NCBI GenBank assembly: GCA_028571685.1
Contig: CM053158.1
Coordinates: 60,914,001 to 60,978,000, forward strand
Reading direction: 5' to 3'
Source of the DNA: Heterohyrax brucei
Lineage: Eukaryota > Chordata > Mammalia > Hyracoidea > Procaviidae
DNA: 64,000 nucleotides
The notes below the pieces were generated by a model. It was not told where the DNA came from and ran no database searches. It saw nothing but the letters and a program-made list of their open reading frames with translations. Position numbers and translations under genes: made by a program. Of the stretch, positions 1-12,193 are shown piece by piece; positions within the stretch are counted from its first letter, which is position 1; each line of letters opens with the position of its first letter.

Positions 1-726
1 CTTCTTTTCAGGACTTGCCTGATTATTCCTTGCTTGTTTATTCTGTTCCAGATGAACTTTAAATCAAATTTTCTAGCTGCAGGGGGAAAAAAAAAAGCTG
101 ATAAGCTTACAGTAACCCTTCTAAGTCAATTTTCTGAGAGCTGAAATGTTCATGATTTTGAGTCTGCCGTGTAAGAATTTGCCATGTCTTTCCATTTATT
201 CTAGCCTACTTTCTCAGTTTTCAGGGATGTCTCATGGTTTTCTTCTGTAAGTTTTAGACGTTTCTTATTAAGTTTTCACTTAGTGTTTTGGTTTACTCAA
301 GATTTTGTGTTGACAAAAGGATGAATACTTTATGAAACTGTAATGGTAAAAACTTGTGAAAAGGTTTACACACAGAAACAATATAACAGTCAAGAGGCTG
401 TAGGAATAACTTATGTTCCAGTTGCCTTGTTATTGTTGTCACTGGGACTGAGTAGTCAGTTGTGAAAGGCGGTTATTGAAGACTGAGTATGTGTCCCCAC
501 TGTCCACTAGGAAATGCACCATTTGTTCCCTCACTCTTAATTCTACCTGAGGCTTCTGTGGGGAGTAATTACAATGCCAGTAATTAATTCTGGCCGTAGC
601 CTCAGTCATCTTCCATTCCTGAAAGCTCAGCCATTTGGTGGCTCATTCTACGAGTGTTGGCAGTCTCTTATTTAGGGCGCTAATTTTTCTAGTGCCCTAT
701 CTCTTTTTTCTTTCTTTCTTTTTTTT
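1..726. other. non-coding stretch, no gene recognised
   Basis: AT-rich sequence with no credible coding region, no CpG-rich promoter-like stretch and no repeat I can name. It ends in a T-rich run (about 703-727) that forms the A-tail, read on the minus strand, of the L1 fragment that follows. Relative to GALNT11 it lies upstream of the first coding exon, so it is probably intron 1 or 5' flank. Confidence 0.6.
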
Positions 727-2025
727 CATTATGATGGAGTGAAAATGTGCATTCCCATATGAATTTTCATGCCCACCTATATGCAGCTCCCATTGCTGTC
801 CCTGACCGGTGACAGCACACTCTTCCTCTCTGCTCCATACATTCCCTATCCTCCCAACAATCTCCTATCCTCTCCTCTCCACCAACTCCCCTTCCTCCAG
901 TAAGAGGGCTACATCCTATAGATGTGTAGAACCATAAACTGCACACATGGTCACTCTGTGTCGCCAAGTCTAATCCATTCCTGTCCGAGAGTTGACCTCC
1001 GTTATGATTGATGGACAGGGGCAGCATCAGGGCCAGGGGCCATGCTCCCAGGGAAACGCCAAGGCCCGTGGATCATCAGTTGTGGTATTTTAATGGAGAT
1101 CTGAGGGTGCACCCCTTTTTAGTCTTGTGTTGCCAGTGATATTCAACTTTGTGAGCTCCATTGTGGCTATCACTGGTGATGGCTGGGCACCATCTGGTTC
1201 TTCTGGTCCCAAGTTGATGTAGTCAACCACTCATGTGGGTTTCTGTGTCTTCTGAGGTCTTCTGGGTTCTCTTTCCCCCATGTTTTGGTCCTCAGTGATC
1301 CTCCATTCCTGCTGAGTTGGGACCATTTGCTGTACCCTCAGATGGCAGCTTAGCAGCTTTTAAGACCCCAGATGCCACTCACCAATGTGGGGTGCAGAAG
1401 GCTCTCTTAGCAAAATTCTAGTTGTGCCAGTTGGCCTCAATTTCCTCTGAGAGCAAGGTCCCTGGCCCCCCGCCCCAGCTACTCTGTCCTTGTAATATTG
1501 CATTAAGATGACAGGAATAATCATGTTATATTGAAATCCAGTTAGTACCGATCTTCTTTCTAATGTGTCCTGTCACCAATTTCACGCAACCAAATTTCTA
1601 TCAACTATCAAAACCCTCCCCCCACCACCCTCCCTCCCTCCCTACCCTTGCAGCCATCGAAGAGTCTTTCCTTCTATGCTTGAGTCTGTTTTTAAGTTCT
1701 TATCATAGGGGTCTCACACAATATTTGTCCTTTTGCCGCTGAGTACTTTCACTCAACATAATGTCCTCCAATTGAAACCAGGTTATGAGATGTTCCCTAA
1801 AGTCGCTGCTATTCTTTATCATTGCATAGTGTTCCATTGAGTATATATACCATGGTTTACCTATCTGTTCCTCTGTTGTTGGGCATCTGAGTTCATTCTA
1901 TCTTTTTGCTGTTGTGGACTGTGCTGTGATGAACATTTGTCTGCATGTATCATTGGAAGTGAATGGCCTTCATTCTGTAGGATACATTCTGAGCAGTGGA
2001 ATTACTGGGTCAAATGGTATATGTA
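727..2025 (-). mobile_element. L1 LINE fragment, 3' end (first of two)
   Basis: Read on the minus strand this is an L1 3' UTR followed upstream by the C-terminal end of ORF2. The same text recurs in the next L1 (2032-8285) and, in the opposite orientation, at 56340-57270. The copy is truncated at about 2025, inside the ORF2 C-terminal region, where the T-rich tail of the next L1 starts. No intact reading frame remains. The T-run on the left marks its poly(A) tail. Confidence 0.85.
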
Positions 2026-2422
2026 TTTTGAGCTTTTTTTCTCTTTATTTATTTTTTTCTCATAACTTTTTTTTTTTGATTTAATGTAACTGAGTGAAAA
2101 TGTACATTCCAGTATAAATTTACATGCCCACCTATATGCAGCTGCCATTGCTCTCCCTGTCTGGTGACAGCACATTATTCCTCTCTGCTCCATACATGTC
2201 TCATCCTTCCAACAGCTCTCTTTCCCTTCCTCTCCACCCACTCTCCTTCCTCCAGCCAGAGGTCAGCAGGATGATATCCTACAGATGTATAGAACCATAA
2301 AGTGCATTCAATATATGGTCATTCTGCATTGCCAAGTCCAATCCATTTGTGTCCAAAGAGTGGACCTTCGTTATGATTTATGGGCAAGGGCAGCATCAGG
2401 GCCAAGGGCCATGCTCTCAGGG

Positions 2423-2856
2423 TGTTAGGATCCGTGATTTTCAAGATGCAACGCTGTTCTTTAAAGGTTAAATTTTATTAAAAAATATGCCCAATAGGAA
2501 AAATACTGGTGCACGAGGGATGCACCCCAAACTACACAGAGCAGGGGGCGACTATGAGCTTCCTCAGCACCTAGTATTTAAGTCATGAGATTACAAAGCA
2601 GGGAGGGGGAACTGACCTTTACATTGATTGGTTAAGGCCACCTGGAATTCCTGTTAGTTGTAAAAGGTGGTCAAGGTCTAGGGGTCACTTGCAAGGCTGT
2701 GCCCAGGCTTGTCTTGTGACACATGTTTTGTAAGACAAAGGTGAGATTACTCTATGTTATTTTCTGCTATTAAGTCGTTTCCTGGGGCTTTCTTTAATAC
2801 CTTAAATTTTTACTGCGCCCTTCCTCAAAGGCTGTCACTTATGCCTCATGTCAACA
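2423..2856 (-). mobile_element. solo LTR of the FAM89B-carrying ERV family
   Basis: 434-bp LTR bounded by TG...CA, flanked on both sides by the 4-bp duplication AGGG (2419-2422 and 2857-2860). Removing the LTR and one AGGG restores continuous L1 3' UTR, matching the undisrupted copy near 1040-1060. It is the same family as the LTRs at 11006-11477 and 17697-18092 and lies in the same orientation. It has neither the 36-bp duplication of one nor the 40-bp deletion of the other, so it is closer to the ancestral LTR. On the minus strand an AATAAA polyadenylation signal lies near 2475. Confidence 0.92.
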
Positions 2857-3834
2857 AGGGGAACCCCGAAATCACTGGAGCATCAATTGAGGTCTTTTAG
2901 TGGAGATCTCAGGATGAACCCCTTTTTATTCTTGTGTTGCCAGTGAGACTCAACCTAGTGAGATCCATTGTGGCTATCACTGGTGGTGGCCGGGCACCGT
3001 CTGGTTCTTCCGGTCCCAAGTCGATGTAGGCACCCACTGATGTGGGTTTCTCTATCTTCTAGGTTGTCTTTACCCCATGTCGTTTTGGTCCTCGGTGAGC
3101 TGAGGACCTGCTGAGTTGGGACCATTTGCTGTGTCCTCCGATGGCAGCTTGGCAGCTTTTGAGACCCCAGACGCCACTCACCAATGTGGGGTGCAGAGAG
3201 TCCTCTTAACAAAATGCTAGTTGTGCCAATTGGCCTCGATTTCGCCTAAGAGCATGGTCCCCTGCCCCCTGTCCCAGATACTCTATCCTTGCAGTATTGG
3301 GTTAAGATGAAAGGAGTACTCAAGTTATGCTGAAGTCCACTTAATGTTGTTCTTGTTTTTAATGTGTGCTATCACCGATTTCTCCCAAACAGATTTCTAG
3401 CAACTATCTAATCTCAACCCTTCCCCCCTCCCTCTCTCCCCTCCCTTGCAGCTGTCAAAGAGTCTTTTCTTCTATACACAAGTCTGTTTTTGAGATCTTA
3501 TCATAGAGGTCTCATACGATAGTTTGTCCTTTTGTCTCTGACTATTTTCACTCAACATAATGTCTTCCAGTTGAAACCAGGTTAGGAGATGGTTTCTGGA
3601 ATCATTATTCTTTATCATTGCGTAGTGCTCCACTGAGTATATGTACCATAGTTTACCTATCCATTCTTCTGTTGTTGGGCATCTGGGTTGATTCCATCTT
3701 TTTGCTATCGTGGACTGTGCTGCGATACACATTCTGGTGCATGTGGCCATTGGTGTGAAAGGCCTTGATTCTGTAGGATATATTCCAAGTAGTGGAATTA
3801 TTGGGTCAAATGGTATATCAATATCCATTTTTTT

Positions 3835-4420
3835 AAGGAAGTGCCACATTGCCTTCCAAAGAGGCTGGACCATTTTACAACCCCAGCAACAGTGTAGGAG
3901 GGTTCCACTTTCTCCACAGCCTCTCCAGCATTTGTTGTTTTGTGTTTTCTGGATCATGGCCAGTCTTGTTGGAGTGAGATGGTATCTCATTGTCGTCTTG
4001 ATTTGAATTTCTTTAATAACAAGATCGTGAACATGTCCACATGTGGCTTTTGGCTGTCTAGAGCTCCTCTTTAGTGAAATGTCTGTCCATCTCCTTTGCC
4101 CATCGCTTATTTCCAGCTTTTTAAGGAAGTGCCAGATTGCTCTCCAAAGAGGATGCACCGTTTTACAATCCCACCAACAGTGTAGGAGAGTTCCAGTTTC
4201 TCCACAGCCTCTCCAGTATTTGTTATTATGCATTTTTTGAATCATGGCCAACCTTGTTGGGGTGAGATGGTATCTCACTGTCCTTTTGATTTGAATTTCT
4301 TTAATAGCTAGTGATCGTAGGCATGTCTACATGTGTTTTTTGGCTGCGTGGATCGCCTCTTTAGAGAACTGTGTGACCATCTCCTTTGCTCATTGCTTCA
4401 TTGGATTATGTATCTTACTG
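3835..4420 (-). repeat. tandem duplication within L1 ORF2
   Basis: Two consecutive copies of about 298 bp of the ORF2 C-terminal region, the second beginning near 4133. Both copies encode the same cysteine/tryptophan-rich C-terminal block (WRGCGE...GTLLHC), and a 268-codon open frame (3472-4278, minus) runs across both. The copies differ at many sites, so the duplication is old. Confidence 0.75.
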
Positions 4421-7400
4421 ATATTTTGTAGTATCTTATAGATTATGGAGATCAGACATCGGTCTGACGTAAAGTTGCCAACTATTTTTTCCCATTCTGT
4501 AGGTGGCCTTTTAATTCTATTAATAAAGTCTTTGGATGAGCAAAAGTGTTTGATTCTTAATAGTTCCCATTTATCTATTTTCTCTTCTGTTGATTGTGGT
4601 TGTTTGACAGATTTTGAAGTCTGTCTTAAGCTGTGTATTAAAACTTCCATTGTTGTTCCTACTTTTTCTTGGATGAGCTTTATCATTTTGGATTTGATAA
4701 TTTGGGTCTTTTATCCAGTTTGAGTTGGTTTTTGCATAAGGTATAAGATATGGGTCTTGTTTCAATTTTTTGCAGATGGATATCCAATTTTGCCAGCACC
4801 ATTTGTTGAAGAGATTGTTTCTTCCCTGGTTTAGTGTCTTAAGGCCTTTGTCAAATATCAACTGCTCATAGAAAGTTGGTGTCATCTCTGGGGTCTCGAT
4901 TCTGTTCCATTGATGTATCTGTCTCATTTTGTACCAACAACGGGCTGTTTATAGTGTAATAGTTTCTAAAGTCGGCTAGTAGAGGCCTCCCAGTGTGTTT
5001 GTCTTCTTGAGTAGTGCTTTACTTATCTGGCAGTTCTTCCCTTTCTAAACAAAGTTGGTGATTTGTTTCTCCATCTCATTGAAAAATGTCACTGGAGTTT
5101 GTATTGGGGTTGCATTATATAAGTAGTTTGCTTTGGGCAAAATAGATATTTTCACAATGTTATGTCTTCCTATCCATGTGCAGGGTAGGTTTTTCCATTT
5201 ATTTAAATCTCTCTCAGTTTCTTGTAGTAAGAACTTGTAGTTCTCTTTGTAAAGGTCTGTTATTTCTCTGGTTAGATTTATTCCTAGATACTTTATCTTC
5301 CTCGGGGCTATAGTAAATGGTATTGATTTGGTGATTTCTTCCTTAATAATCTTGTTGGTATAAAGGAATCCTATGGATTTACTTATGTTTATCTTGTATT
5401 CTGAGACTTTGCTGAACTCTTCTATCAGTTTGAGCACTTTACTTATGAATTCTTTAGGATTCTCTGCGTATATAATCATATCATCTGCAAACAGAGATTT
5501 TTACTTCTCGTTTGCCAATGCAGATACTGTGTATTTCTTGGTCTTGTCTAATTGCTGTGGCTAGAACTTCTAGTACAGTGCTGAATAGGAGACGTGAGAG
5601 TGGGCATCCTTGTCTAGTTCCCCTTCTCAAAGGAAATTGTTTCAGTGTCTTTCCATTCAGGATGATGTAGACAGTTGGCTTTGTATACATGGCCCTTATT
5701 GCATAGAGGAATTTGCCATCTATTCCTATTTTGCCAAGAGTTTTTAGCATGAATGTGTGTTGGACTTTATCAGATGCCTTTTCTGCATCAACGGACAAAA
5801 TCAGGTGATTCTTGCCTTTTGTGTTATTTATGTGGTTGATCACATTAATTGTTTTTCTGATGCTGAACCAGGCTGGTATGAATCCAATTTGCTCGTGGTG
5901 GATTATTTTTTGAATATGTTGTTATATTCTGTTGGCAAGGATTTTTTTGAAGATTTTTGCATCTTGATTCATGAGGGGTATCAGTCTGTAGTTCTCCTTT
6001 TTTGTTAGATCTTTCCCTGGCTTTGGTATCAGGGTTATGCTGGCTTCATAGAATGGGTTTGGGAGTACTCTATCCCTTTCTATACTGCGAAATAGTCTCA
6101 GTAGTATTGGAGATAACTGTTCTCTAAAAGCTTTTTAGGATTCTGCAGTGAAGCCATCTGGGCCCGGACTTTTTTTTGCTGGTAGTTTTTGGATGACTTT
6201 TTCAGTCTCTTCCTTTGTGTTGGGCTTATTAAATTGTTTTGCTTCACCTTGTGATAATTTTGGTGGGTGATATGAATCTAGGAAGTTTTCCATTTCCTCT
6301 AGGTTTTCAAACTTGTTAGAGTACAGCCTTTCTTAGTATTCTGTTATGATTTTTTTTTATTTCTGTTGGATCTATTGTGACAACTGACGTCTCATTTCTT
6401 ATATGGATTATCTGTTTTCCTGTTTTTCTTTAGTAAGTTTAGCCAATGGTTTGTCAATTTTGTTGATCTTTTCAAAAAGCCAGCTTTTGGTCTTTTCAAT
6501 TTTTTCAGGTGATCTTCTATTCTCTAGTTCATTTAGTTCTCTAATGTTTATGAACTGTTTTCTTCTGGTGCCTGAGAGGTTCCACTGTTGTTCTCTTTCT
6601 ACTTGTTCAAGCTGTAGGGTTAGTTCTTTGACTTGGTTTCTTTCTTCATTCCAGATGTGTGCATTTATGGAGATAAACAGACCTCTGAGCACTGCTTTGG
6701 CTATATCCCATAGGTTCTGGTAGGAAGTGTTTTCATTCTCATTAGAATCGATGAATTTCTTTATTTCATCCTTGATTTCTTCTATAACCCACTGGTTTTT
6801 GAGCAAGATGTTGTTCAATTTCCATGAGTTCCACTTACTATCTATGTTTTTTCTGCTATTGATTTTGACTTCTATGGCTTTATGATCTGAGAAGATGCTT
6901 TGCATTGTTTCAACGGTATGGATTTTCTTGAGAATTGCATTATGTCCTAACACATAGTCTATTGTGGTGAATGTTCCATGTGCACTGAAGAAGAAGGTGT
7001 AGTTGTCTGCTGGTGGATAGAAAGTTCTGTGTATGTTGATGAGGTGTAGTTGGTTAATTGTGGCAATGAGGTCTCTTGTGTCTTTACTGAGCTTTTCTCT
7101 AGACAATCTGTCCAATATTGAGAGCGGAGTGTTGAAGTCTCCCACTATTATTGTGGAGAGATCTATCTCCTTTGTGAGTGTAGTCAGTGTTTCTTTGATG
7201 TATTTAGGTGTTGTAATACTAGGTGCATAAATATTTAATATTGTTAAGTCCTGGTTGTGTATTAAACTTTTCAGCAATAAATAGTGTCCATCCTTGTCCG
7301 CGATAGTGGGTATTACATTAAAATCTATTTTATCTGAGATTAGAATTGCCACACCTGCTCTTCTTTATGTATTGTTAGCTTGATATATATTCTTCCACCC

Positions 7401-8289
7401 TTTAATTTTCAGTTTGTTCATATCTTTAAGTCTCAAGTGAGTTTATTGTAGGTAATAAGTGGATGGGTTTGGTCTTTTGATCCAAGATGTCACTCGGTGT
7501 CTCTTTACTAGAGCATTTGGTCCTTGCACACTCAATGTAATTATTGATAGGTATGTGTTCAGTGCTGCCATTGTGATTATTTTTATGTTGATGTTTTCTC
7601 TGTGTTGATGTTTTCTCTTTTGTTCTTAGTAATCTGTTCTGTGACTTTGTTCTTTGTAAGTTGATTTTTCACCTTTTATAGGTTTTGTTTTGTGGCTGTT
7701 CAGACTCTTGTATTACATTTCTTGATTTCATATGTTGGATCTTTATTGTGATTTACGGCTGCCCTGTGACCCCCTTAATAAACTATGTATAGACCCATTT
7801 TAACTACTATTGTTCTTATCAACGTCCTCTCCATCCAGAAGGACTATAACGACTGTAGTACATCCACCTGTAGTACATCGTAGTTTTCATGATATATCAC
7901 TGTATTATTTCTTTCACTATTATAACTTCAATTGAGTTTGAAGCCTTCTCTAACTGAATAGGATTCTGGGTGATGTGTCCTGTATTTGCTTCTAAAGTAC
8001 AAAGTTAGTGATTTTGTTCTTCTAAGCTAAGAGATTCTTTCAGTATTTCTTGTAGCTTTGGTTCGATTTTTACAAATTCTCTGAGTTTGTATTTATCTGC
8101 AAATGTCTTAATTTCATTTTCATGCTTGAAAGATAGTTTTTCAGGATATATAATTCTTGGTTAGAAGTTCTTCTCCTTCAGGGCTTTGAATGTGTCATGC
8201 CACTGTCTCTGTGCCAGCATTGTTTCTGCCAAAAAATCCGAGGAAAGCCTACAAGGTTTCTCTCTGAATGTTAGATATAAGAAACAACT

Positions 8290-8791
8290 TACACAATCAC
8301 AGAAGCTGAATGTCCCAAGTCCTGACACAAGCCTCGTGTGGCCACAGGAGCTGGTGAACCCAGGATCAGCTGGTGAGAGACAAGAGTTCTAGATCACCAG
8401 GGTGTGTAGGTTGGTGGATCCCAAGCTGGTGGCGAGATGGAGCAGCAGAGGCTGGCGAACCCAGGATCAAAAGGTCAGGGAGGGCGATTCTCAAGTCCCA
8501 GCTGTAAGGGTTGATGAATCCAACAGCTGCTAGTTCAAGTCCAGGAACCAGATGCCAGAAGAAGAGAGCAGGATGAAAGGATTAAGGTTGGGGCAAACCA
8601 TACTTCAGGGAAACTCCCTTTACAGTGAAGCAGGGAGGTGATCTTATAAAGGAATTTACAGTCCCACCCTGATCCTTTAAGATACAGCATAGGAAAACCA
8701 CAAAATGGAGGACAATCAGAAGATACTAGGGATCATGGCCCAGCCATGTGGCTTCACCTATTTTTGGGGGGACACAGTTCAATCCATGACA
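8290..8791 (-). mobile_element. MaLR-type LTR, partial
   Basis: The right end (G-run, then ...TTCAATCCATGACA) matches the ends of the better preserved minus-strand elements at 10233-10779 and 52256-52774. On the minus strand it would start TGTCATGGATTG, as the plus-strand LTR at 18524 nearly does. The left part is diverged and the left boundary against the L1 is uncertain. Confidence 0.5.
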
Positions 8792-9974
8792 CTTAGTGAA
8801 CATGTCTTGATTTTTGGTGAAAGAGTTCTAATTGCAGGATGGTAAAATAATGTCATGGAGCCATTTCATGGTCACCTTTCTCTGAAGTTTAGCTGGTACA
8901 ATGGCCAGGCTGTATTACAGTAAAACATCACTTGATCTTTAGTCACAGGTTGGAACTCATAGCAAGACCAGACAGAATCGAACCCAGTGGGCTTTTTTAG
9001 GAACAGAGGCTTTGTTTCCCATATTATAGAATATACAGATACAAAGCTTTCTTAGTGGGGATGGATGTTCTTTTCTTAATCAAAACAGAACTAAGACAGA
9101 AATTTAAATCCTGATGATAACCTGAGTTCTCTGCACACAACCAGAATAAAGTGCTTGAACCTTTTTAGATTTGTGAAACAATGGGAGGGGTGGATGAGTG
9201 GCCTTTGAAGGCTCCCAAGAACGAGGATCTTGACAGTGCTGCTTAGGGTGTTTGGAAGCCTCACCTCTGGTCCTGTGTGTCCAGGCAGACCATGACGACT
9301 CCTCCAACAAGTTCCTTCCACTCTGTGCCAAGCTGAAGAAGAACAGAGGAAAGGAGAGGAAGCCCAGGAATCGTCCTTCTATCCTGTCATGGATGTGGAG
9401 GTCCAAGGGGATGGGGAGTTTCCTTGGACCAATATGTTCCTCATGTTGAATGGAGTTTGTCTTGAAGAGGGCTGACACTGTCCTCATCTATAATGTGTAT
9501 GCTCTTTATCGTGTCACAGGAGTCTTCCTGTACCAGATAACTTATTGGCTCTTACTCAGTTGACCCAAGCTAGCAAATGTTTTACTGATCTTATTCTCAG
9601 CCTTTAAACAGAACAAATACGTTACCTGTGCAGGCCAAAGTTACTGGGGCAACATGAGCAGCCAGGCCTTCAGACCTCGCCAGGGTGTGGCCCTGTTTAG
9701 AGTTCCTTAGTTGTTCCACCAGTCATCATTTGTTCACCGAGGGTTTTTAAAAGTGCAACAAGAATGTGGAGAAGAGAGGAAGTCTGCTCAGCCCTGGGCA
9801 AAACTTACCAAAGAGGTTCCCCAAAGTCCTGCCACAGTCACCAGAAATGTTGTCGAACCAACACTAGTTCGTTCTGTGTCTCATTGCAGCCAAACCTAGA
9901 GACAAGGAAAGGAATGTAAGTCTTCTGATCTGGTTGGGACAGGGAATGGAATGTAGCTTAGCAGGCTAAAGTCC
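8792..9974. other. non-coding stretch, no recognised gene
   Basis: Mixed sequence with a few short open frames on both strands (for example 9104-9487 minus, 9711-9899 plus). None shows a known domain, splice context or codon pattern that supports a gene. Part may be old LTR or L1 sequence; I cannot assign it. Confidence 0.5.
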
Positions 9975-11005
9975 TGCCTCTACATTCACTAGCAAAAGAC
10001 TAATGGGCCACATCTACAACAGACTCCACCAGACTGAGTGCAATACAACTAGATGGTACACAGCTACCACCACTGACTGCTCTGACAGGGATCACAACAG
10101 AGGATCATGGGCAGAGATGGGAGAAAAATGTAGAAGAAAATTCTAATTCAAAAAGAAAGACCAGACTTGCTGGTCTGACAAGAGACTGTGGAAACTCTGC
10201 CCCCAGATACCCTTTCAGCTCAGTAATGAAGTTGTTTAGTCTGCTAGTGCTGCTCTAGCAGAAAAACCATGAGTAGATGGCTTTAACAAAGAAAAGTTAA
10301 GTTTATTCTCACACAGTCCAGTATGCGACAAGTTTTAATTCAGGGTGTCTGCTCCATGGAAAAGCCTTTCCCTCTTTGTCAACTCTGGAGGGAAGTCCTT
10401 GGGTAGCATTAGTCTTTGGTCAGGGAGCATCTTGGTGCAGGACCCTCAGAGCTGAAGGATGTAGTCTGCTCCTGGTGCTGCTTTCTTGATGGTATAAGGT
10501 TCCCACCTTTATGCTTGTTCTCTTTTCTTTTATCACTTGTAAGATAAAAGGATAAAAGGTGGTGCAAGCCACACTTAAGGAACACTCAGTTTACTTTGGA
10601 GCAGGGAGGTGACTTTAGGAAGAGTTTTACAGTCCCACCCTAATCCTCTTTAACATCATCCAATCTGTTGATCACAGGCAGAGATTAGGATTTACAGCAT
10701 CAGAAAATCACAAAATGGAGGGCAATAACACAAATTATTACATACATTTTTGGGGGGGGATACAATTCAATAATTGACAGAAATCATTCTTGACATTCAC
10801 CCTTCAGCCTAAGATTGCACAAGCTGATGGCAACGGAACATGACTAAAGCAGCACAACAACCCAGAAACAACTAGAAGGCAGGAGGTGACAGGAAAGTGG
10901 GTATAATTAATCCAAGGTTGAAAAGGGCAAGTGTTGACCTGTTGTAGGATTGTTAACCCATGTCTCATGAAAAAAAAAGTATGTACTAACTGTTTCGTTA
11001 CAAAC
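9975..11005 (+). mobile_element. L1 3' UTR (left part), interrupted by two LTR insertions
   Basis: Plus-strand L1 3' region, homologous to 43340-43800 and, in reverse, to about 49560-49690. Shared landmarks are CACCACTGACTGCTCTGACA followed by GGGATCA and the later ACCCTTCAGCC block. It is interrupted at 10233-10779 by a MaLR LTR. It is interrupted again at 11006 by the class I provirus, with the tail resuming at 18097 (compare the undisrupted tail near 43745-43800). Confidence 0.75.
10233..10779 (-). mobile_element. MaLR-type LTR inserted in L1
   Basis: On the plus strand it begins TGTTTAGTCTGCTAGTGCTG and ends ...AATTGACA; its reverse complement has the layout of a MaLR LTR (TGTC.ATGGATTG... 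to ...ACTAAACA). It is flanked by a near-perfect 5-bp duplication (GAAGT at 10228-10232, GAAAT at 10780-10784), as expected for ERVL/MaLR integration. The minus strand carries a polyadenylation-type AATAAACTT near 10300. Confidence 0.75.
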
Positions 11006-11477
11006 TGTTAGAGTCCATGATTTTCAAGATGGGACGCTATTACTTTTGAAAGTTAAGTTTTATTAAAAAATGTGCCCAATAAGAAAAAGACTGGTGCACC
11101 AGGGACACACCCCAAACTACACAGAGCAGGGGGCAACGACGAGCTTCCTCAGCACCCAGTATTTAAGTCGTGAGATTACAAAGCAGGGAGGGGGAACTGA
11201 CCTTTACATTGATTGGTTAAGGCCACCTGGAATTCCTGTTAGTTGTAAAAGGTGGTCAAGGTCTAGGGGTCACTTGCAAGGCTGTCCATGGTCAAGGTCT
11301 AGGGGTCACTTGCAAGGCTGTGCCCAGGCTTGTCTTGTGACAGATGTTTTGTAAGACAAAGGTGAGATTACTCTATGTTATTTTCTGCTATTAAGTTGTT
11401 TCCTGGGGCTTTCTTTAATACCTTGAATTTTTACTGTGCCTTTCCTCAAAGGCTGTCACTTATGCCTCATTTCAACA
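11006..11477 (-). repeat. 3' LTR of the provirus
   Basis: 472-bp LTR with TG...CA ends, homologous to 17697-18092 and to the solo LTR at 2423-2856. It contains a 36-bp tandem duplication (copies starting at 11254 and 11290) that is absent from the other two LTRs. The minus strand carries an AATAAA signal near 11060. Confidence 0.93.
11254..11325 (-). repeat. 36-bp tandem duplication inside the 3' LTR
   Basis: Two adjacent 36-bp units, identical over the first 32 bases (start GGTCAAGGTCTAGGGGTCAC). The other two LTRs of the family in this window have one copy. In MLV-type LTRs direct repeats in U3 often carry enhancers; whether this one lies in U3 and acts so is unknown. Confidence 0.85.
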
Positions 11478-11490
11478 TTCCCTCCTTGAG
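11478..11490 (-). promoter_or_regulatory. polypurine tract
   Basis: Directly internal to the 3' LTR the minus strand reads CTCAAGGAGGGAA, a purine-rich run in the position where plus-strand DNA synthesis is primed in retroviruses. Confidence 0.75.
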
Positions 11491-11499
11491 TCTTGCCCC

Positions 11500-12193
11500 A
11501 GAGTCAAATCTTAGGCTCTGAGTGGGAGCCGGGCTGATCAAGGTCCTGGCTGTTCAGGGCGTGGTAGGTCTGGTGTTGGGGCAGATGTTTTAGGACTGGG
11601 AGCTGGACTGTGGCTAGTTTTTCTTGTATGAATTTAAGTAGTTTATTTAGAATGTAGGGACCCACAGTTAAAGCTAAGATGAAGAGGACAAGTGGTCCTG
11701 TTAACGCAGTGATGAGGGTGGTTAGCCATGGAGACCAGGAGAACAGAGACTCGACTGATCCTAATGAGGTCCCTATTTTCCCTGATCCAGGGTGCATTGG
11801 TTTCACAGCCCCATGTATAACAGATTTGTTCCTCCACATGATCCATAGTCATTAGCCCCGGGACAGACGTAAAATTGTTTCTTACCAGTTGTTGGATGAG
11901 GCAGTTAGTAGCACACCCCACCCATCAGCATGCATATATCCCCCAGTATTTATGAGTGTTCTGTGTGCACGAACTGGGTATGGGTCTTTCTTAAGCTGTG
12001 AGCCTATAGGACCCCCCACAGGGTCACATAAATCAAGGTGAAAAACTGGTAAAGTCACCTCGGGATGGCCAGTTAGGGTCAGTTCTTGAACTTGCCAGCC
12101 GAGGTTTCCTGGAGTTGCCTCAGGGCCAGCATGTTGTCGCGCCCTCCATTGAAGGTAGATGGGAGTGATGGACCCAGGGCCGGATCCTGTCAA
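11500..12193 (-). pseudogene. env: env remnant with a large internal deletion
   Basis: Two env pieces lie close together. The first (12193-11882) begins with a Met in a frame overlapping the end of integrase, as gammaretroviral env does. It holds an N-terminal surface-subunit-like part (FHLDLCDPVGG). The second (about 11780-11504) holds the end of the transmembrane subunit: the membrane span (TLITALTGPLVLFILALTVG) and a short cytoplasmic tail ending at a stop at 11504. Most of the surface subunit, the cleavage site, fusion peptide and heptad-repeat ectodomain are missing, and the pieces are in different frames. The product could not act in entry. The assignment of the N-terminal piece is less certain than that of the membrane-span piece. 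Confidence 0.75.

Larger units (their letters stand above)
2032..8285 (-). mobile_element. L1 LINE, long 5'-truncated copy split by a solo LTR
   Basis: Minus-strand L1 running from its A-tail (T-rich, 2032-2076) through the 3' UTR, a decayed ORF2 and part of the region upstream of ORF2. Recognisable ORF2 parts are the endonuclease domain at 6700-7352 (NIYAP, VGDFN, TIDYVLG and SDHKAI motifs), the reverse transcriptase around 5480-5850 ([12 protein letters not shown]-type catalytic site near 5480-5500) and the C-terminal region at 3470-4280. Stops and frameshifts break the frame throughout. A solo ERV LTR sits in the 3' UTR at 2423-2856. A 298-bp tandem duplication lies near 3835-4420. The 5' end is lost at about 8285, where a MaLR-type LTR begins. 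Confidence 0.88.

Noticed and set aside
3472-4278. 268-codon open frame as a possible protein-coding gene
   Set aside because: It is the C-terminal part of L1 ORF2 with an internal duplication, on the L1 strand, without splice sites or promoter context.
6408-7352. 314-codon open frame as a functional endonuclease gene
   Set aside because: It is the endonuclease and linker part of a 5'-truncated L1; the rest of ORF2 is broken and there is no promoter.
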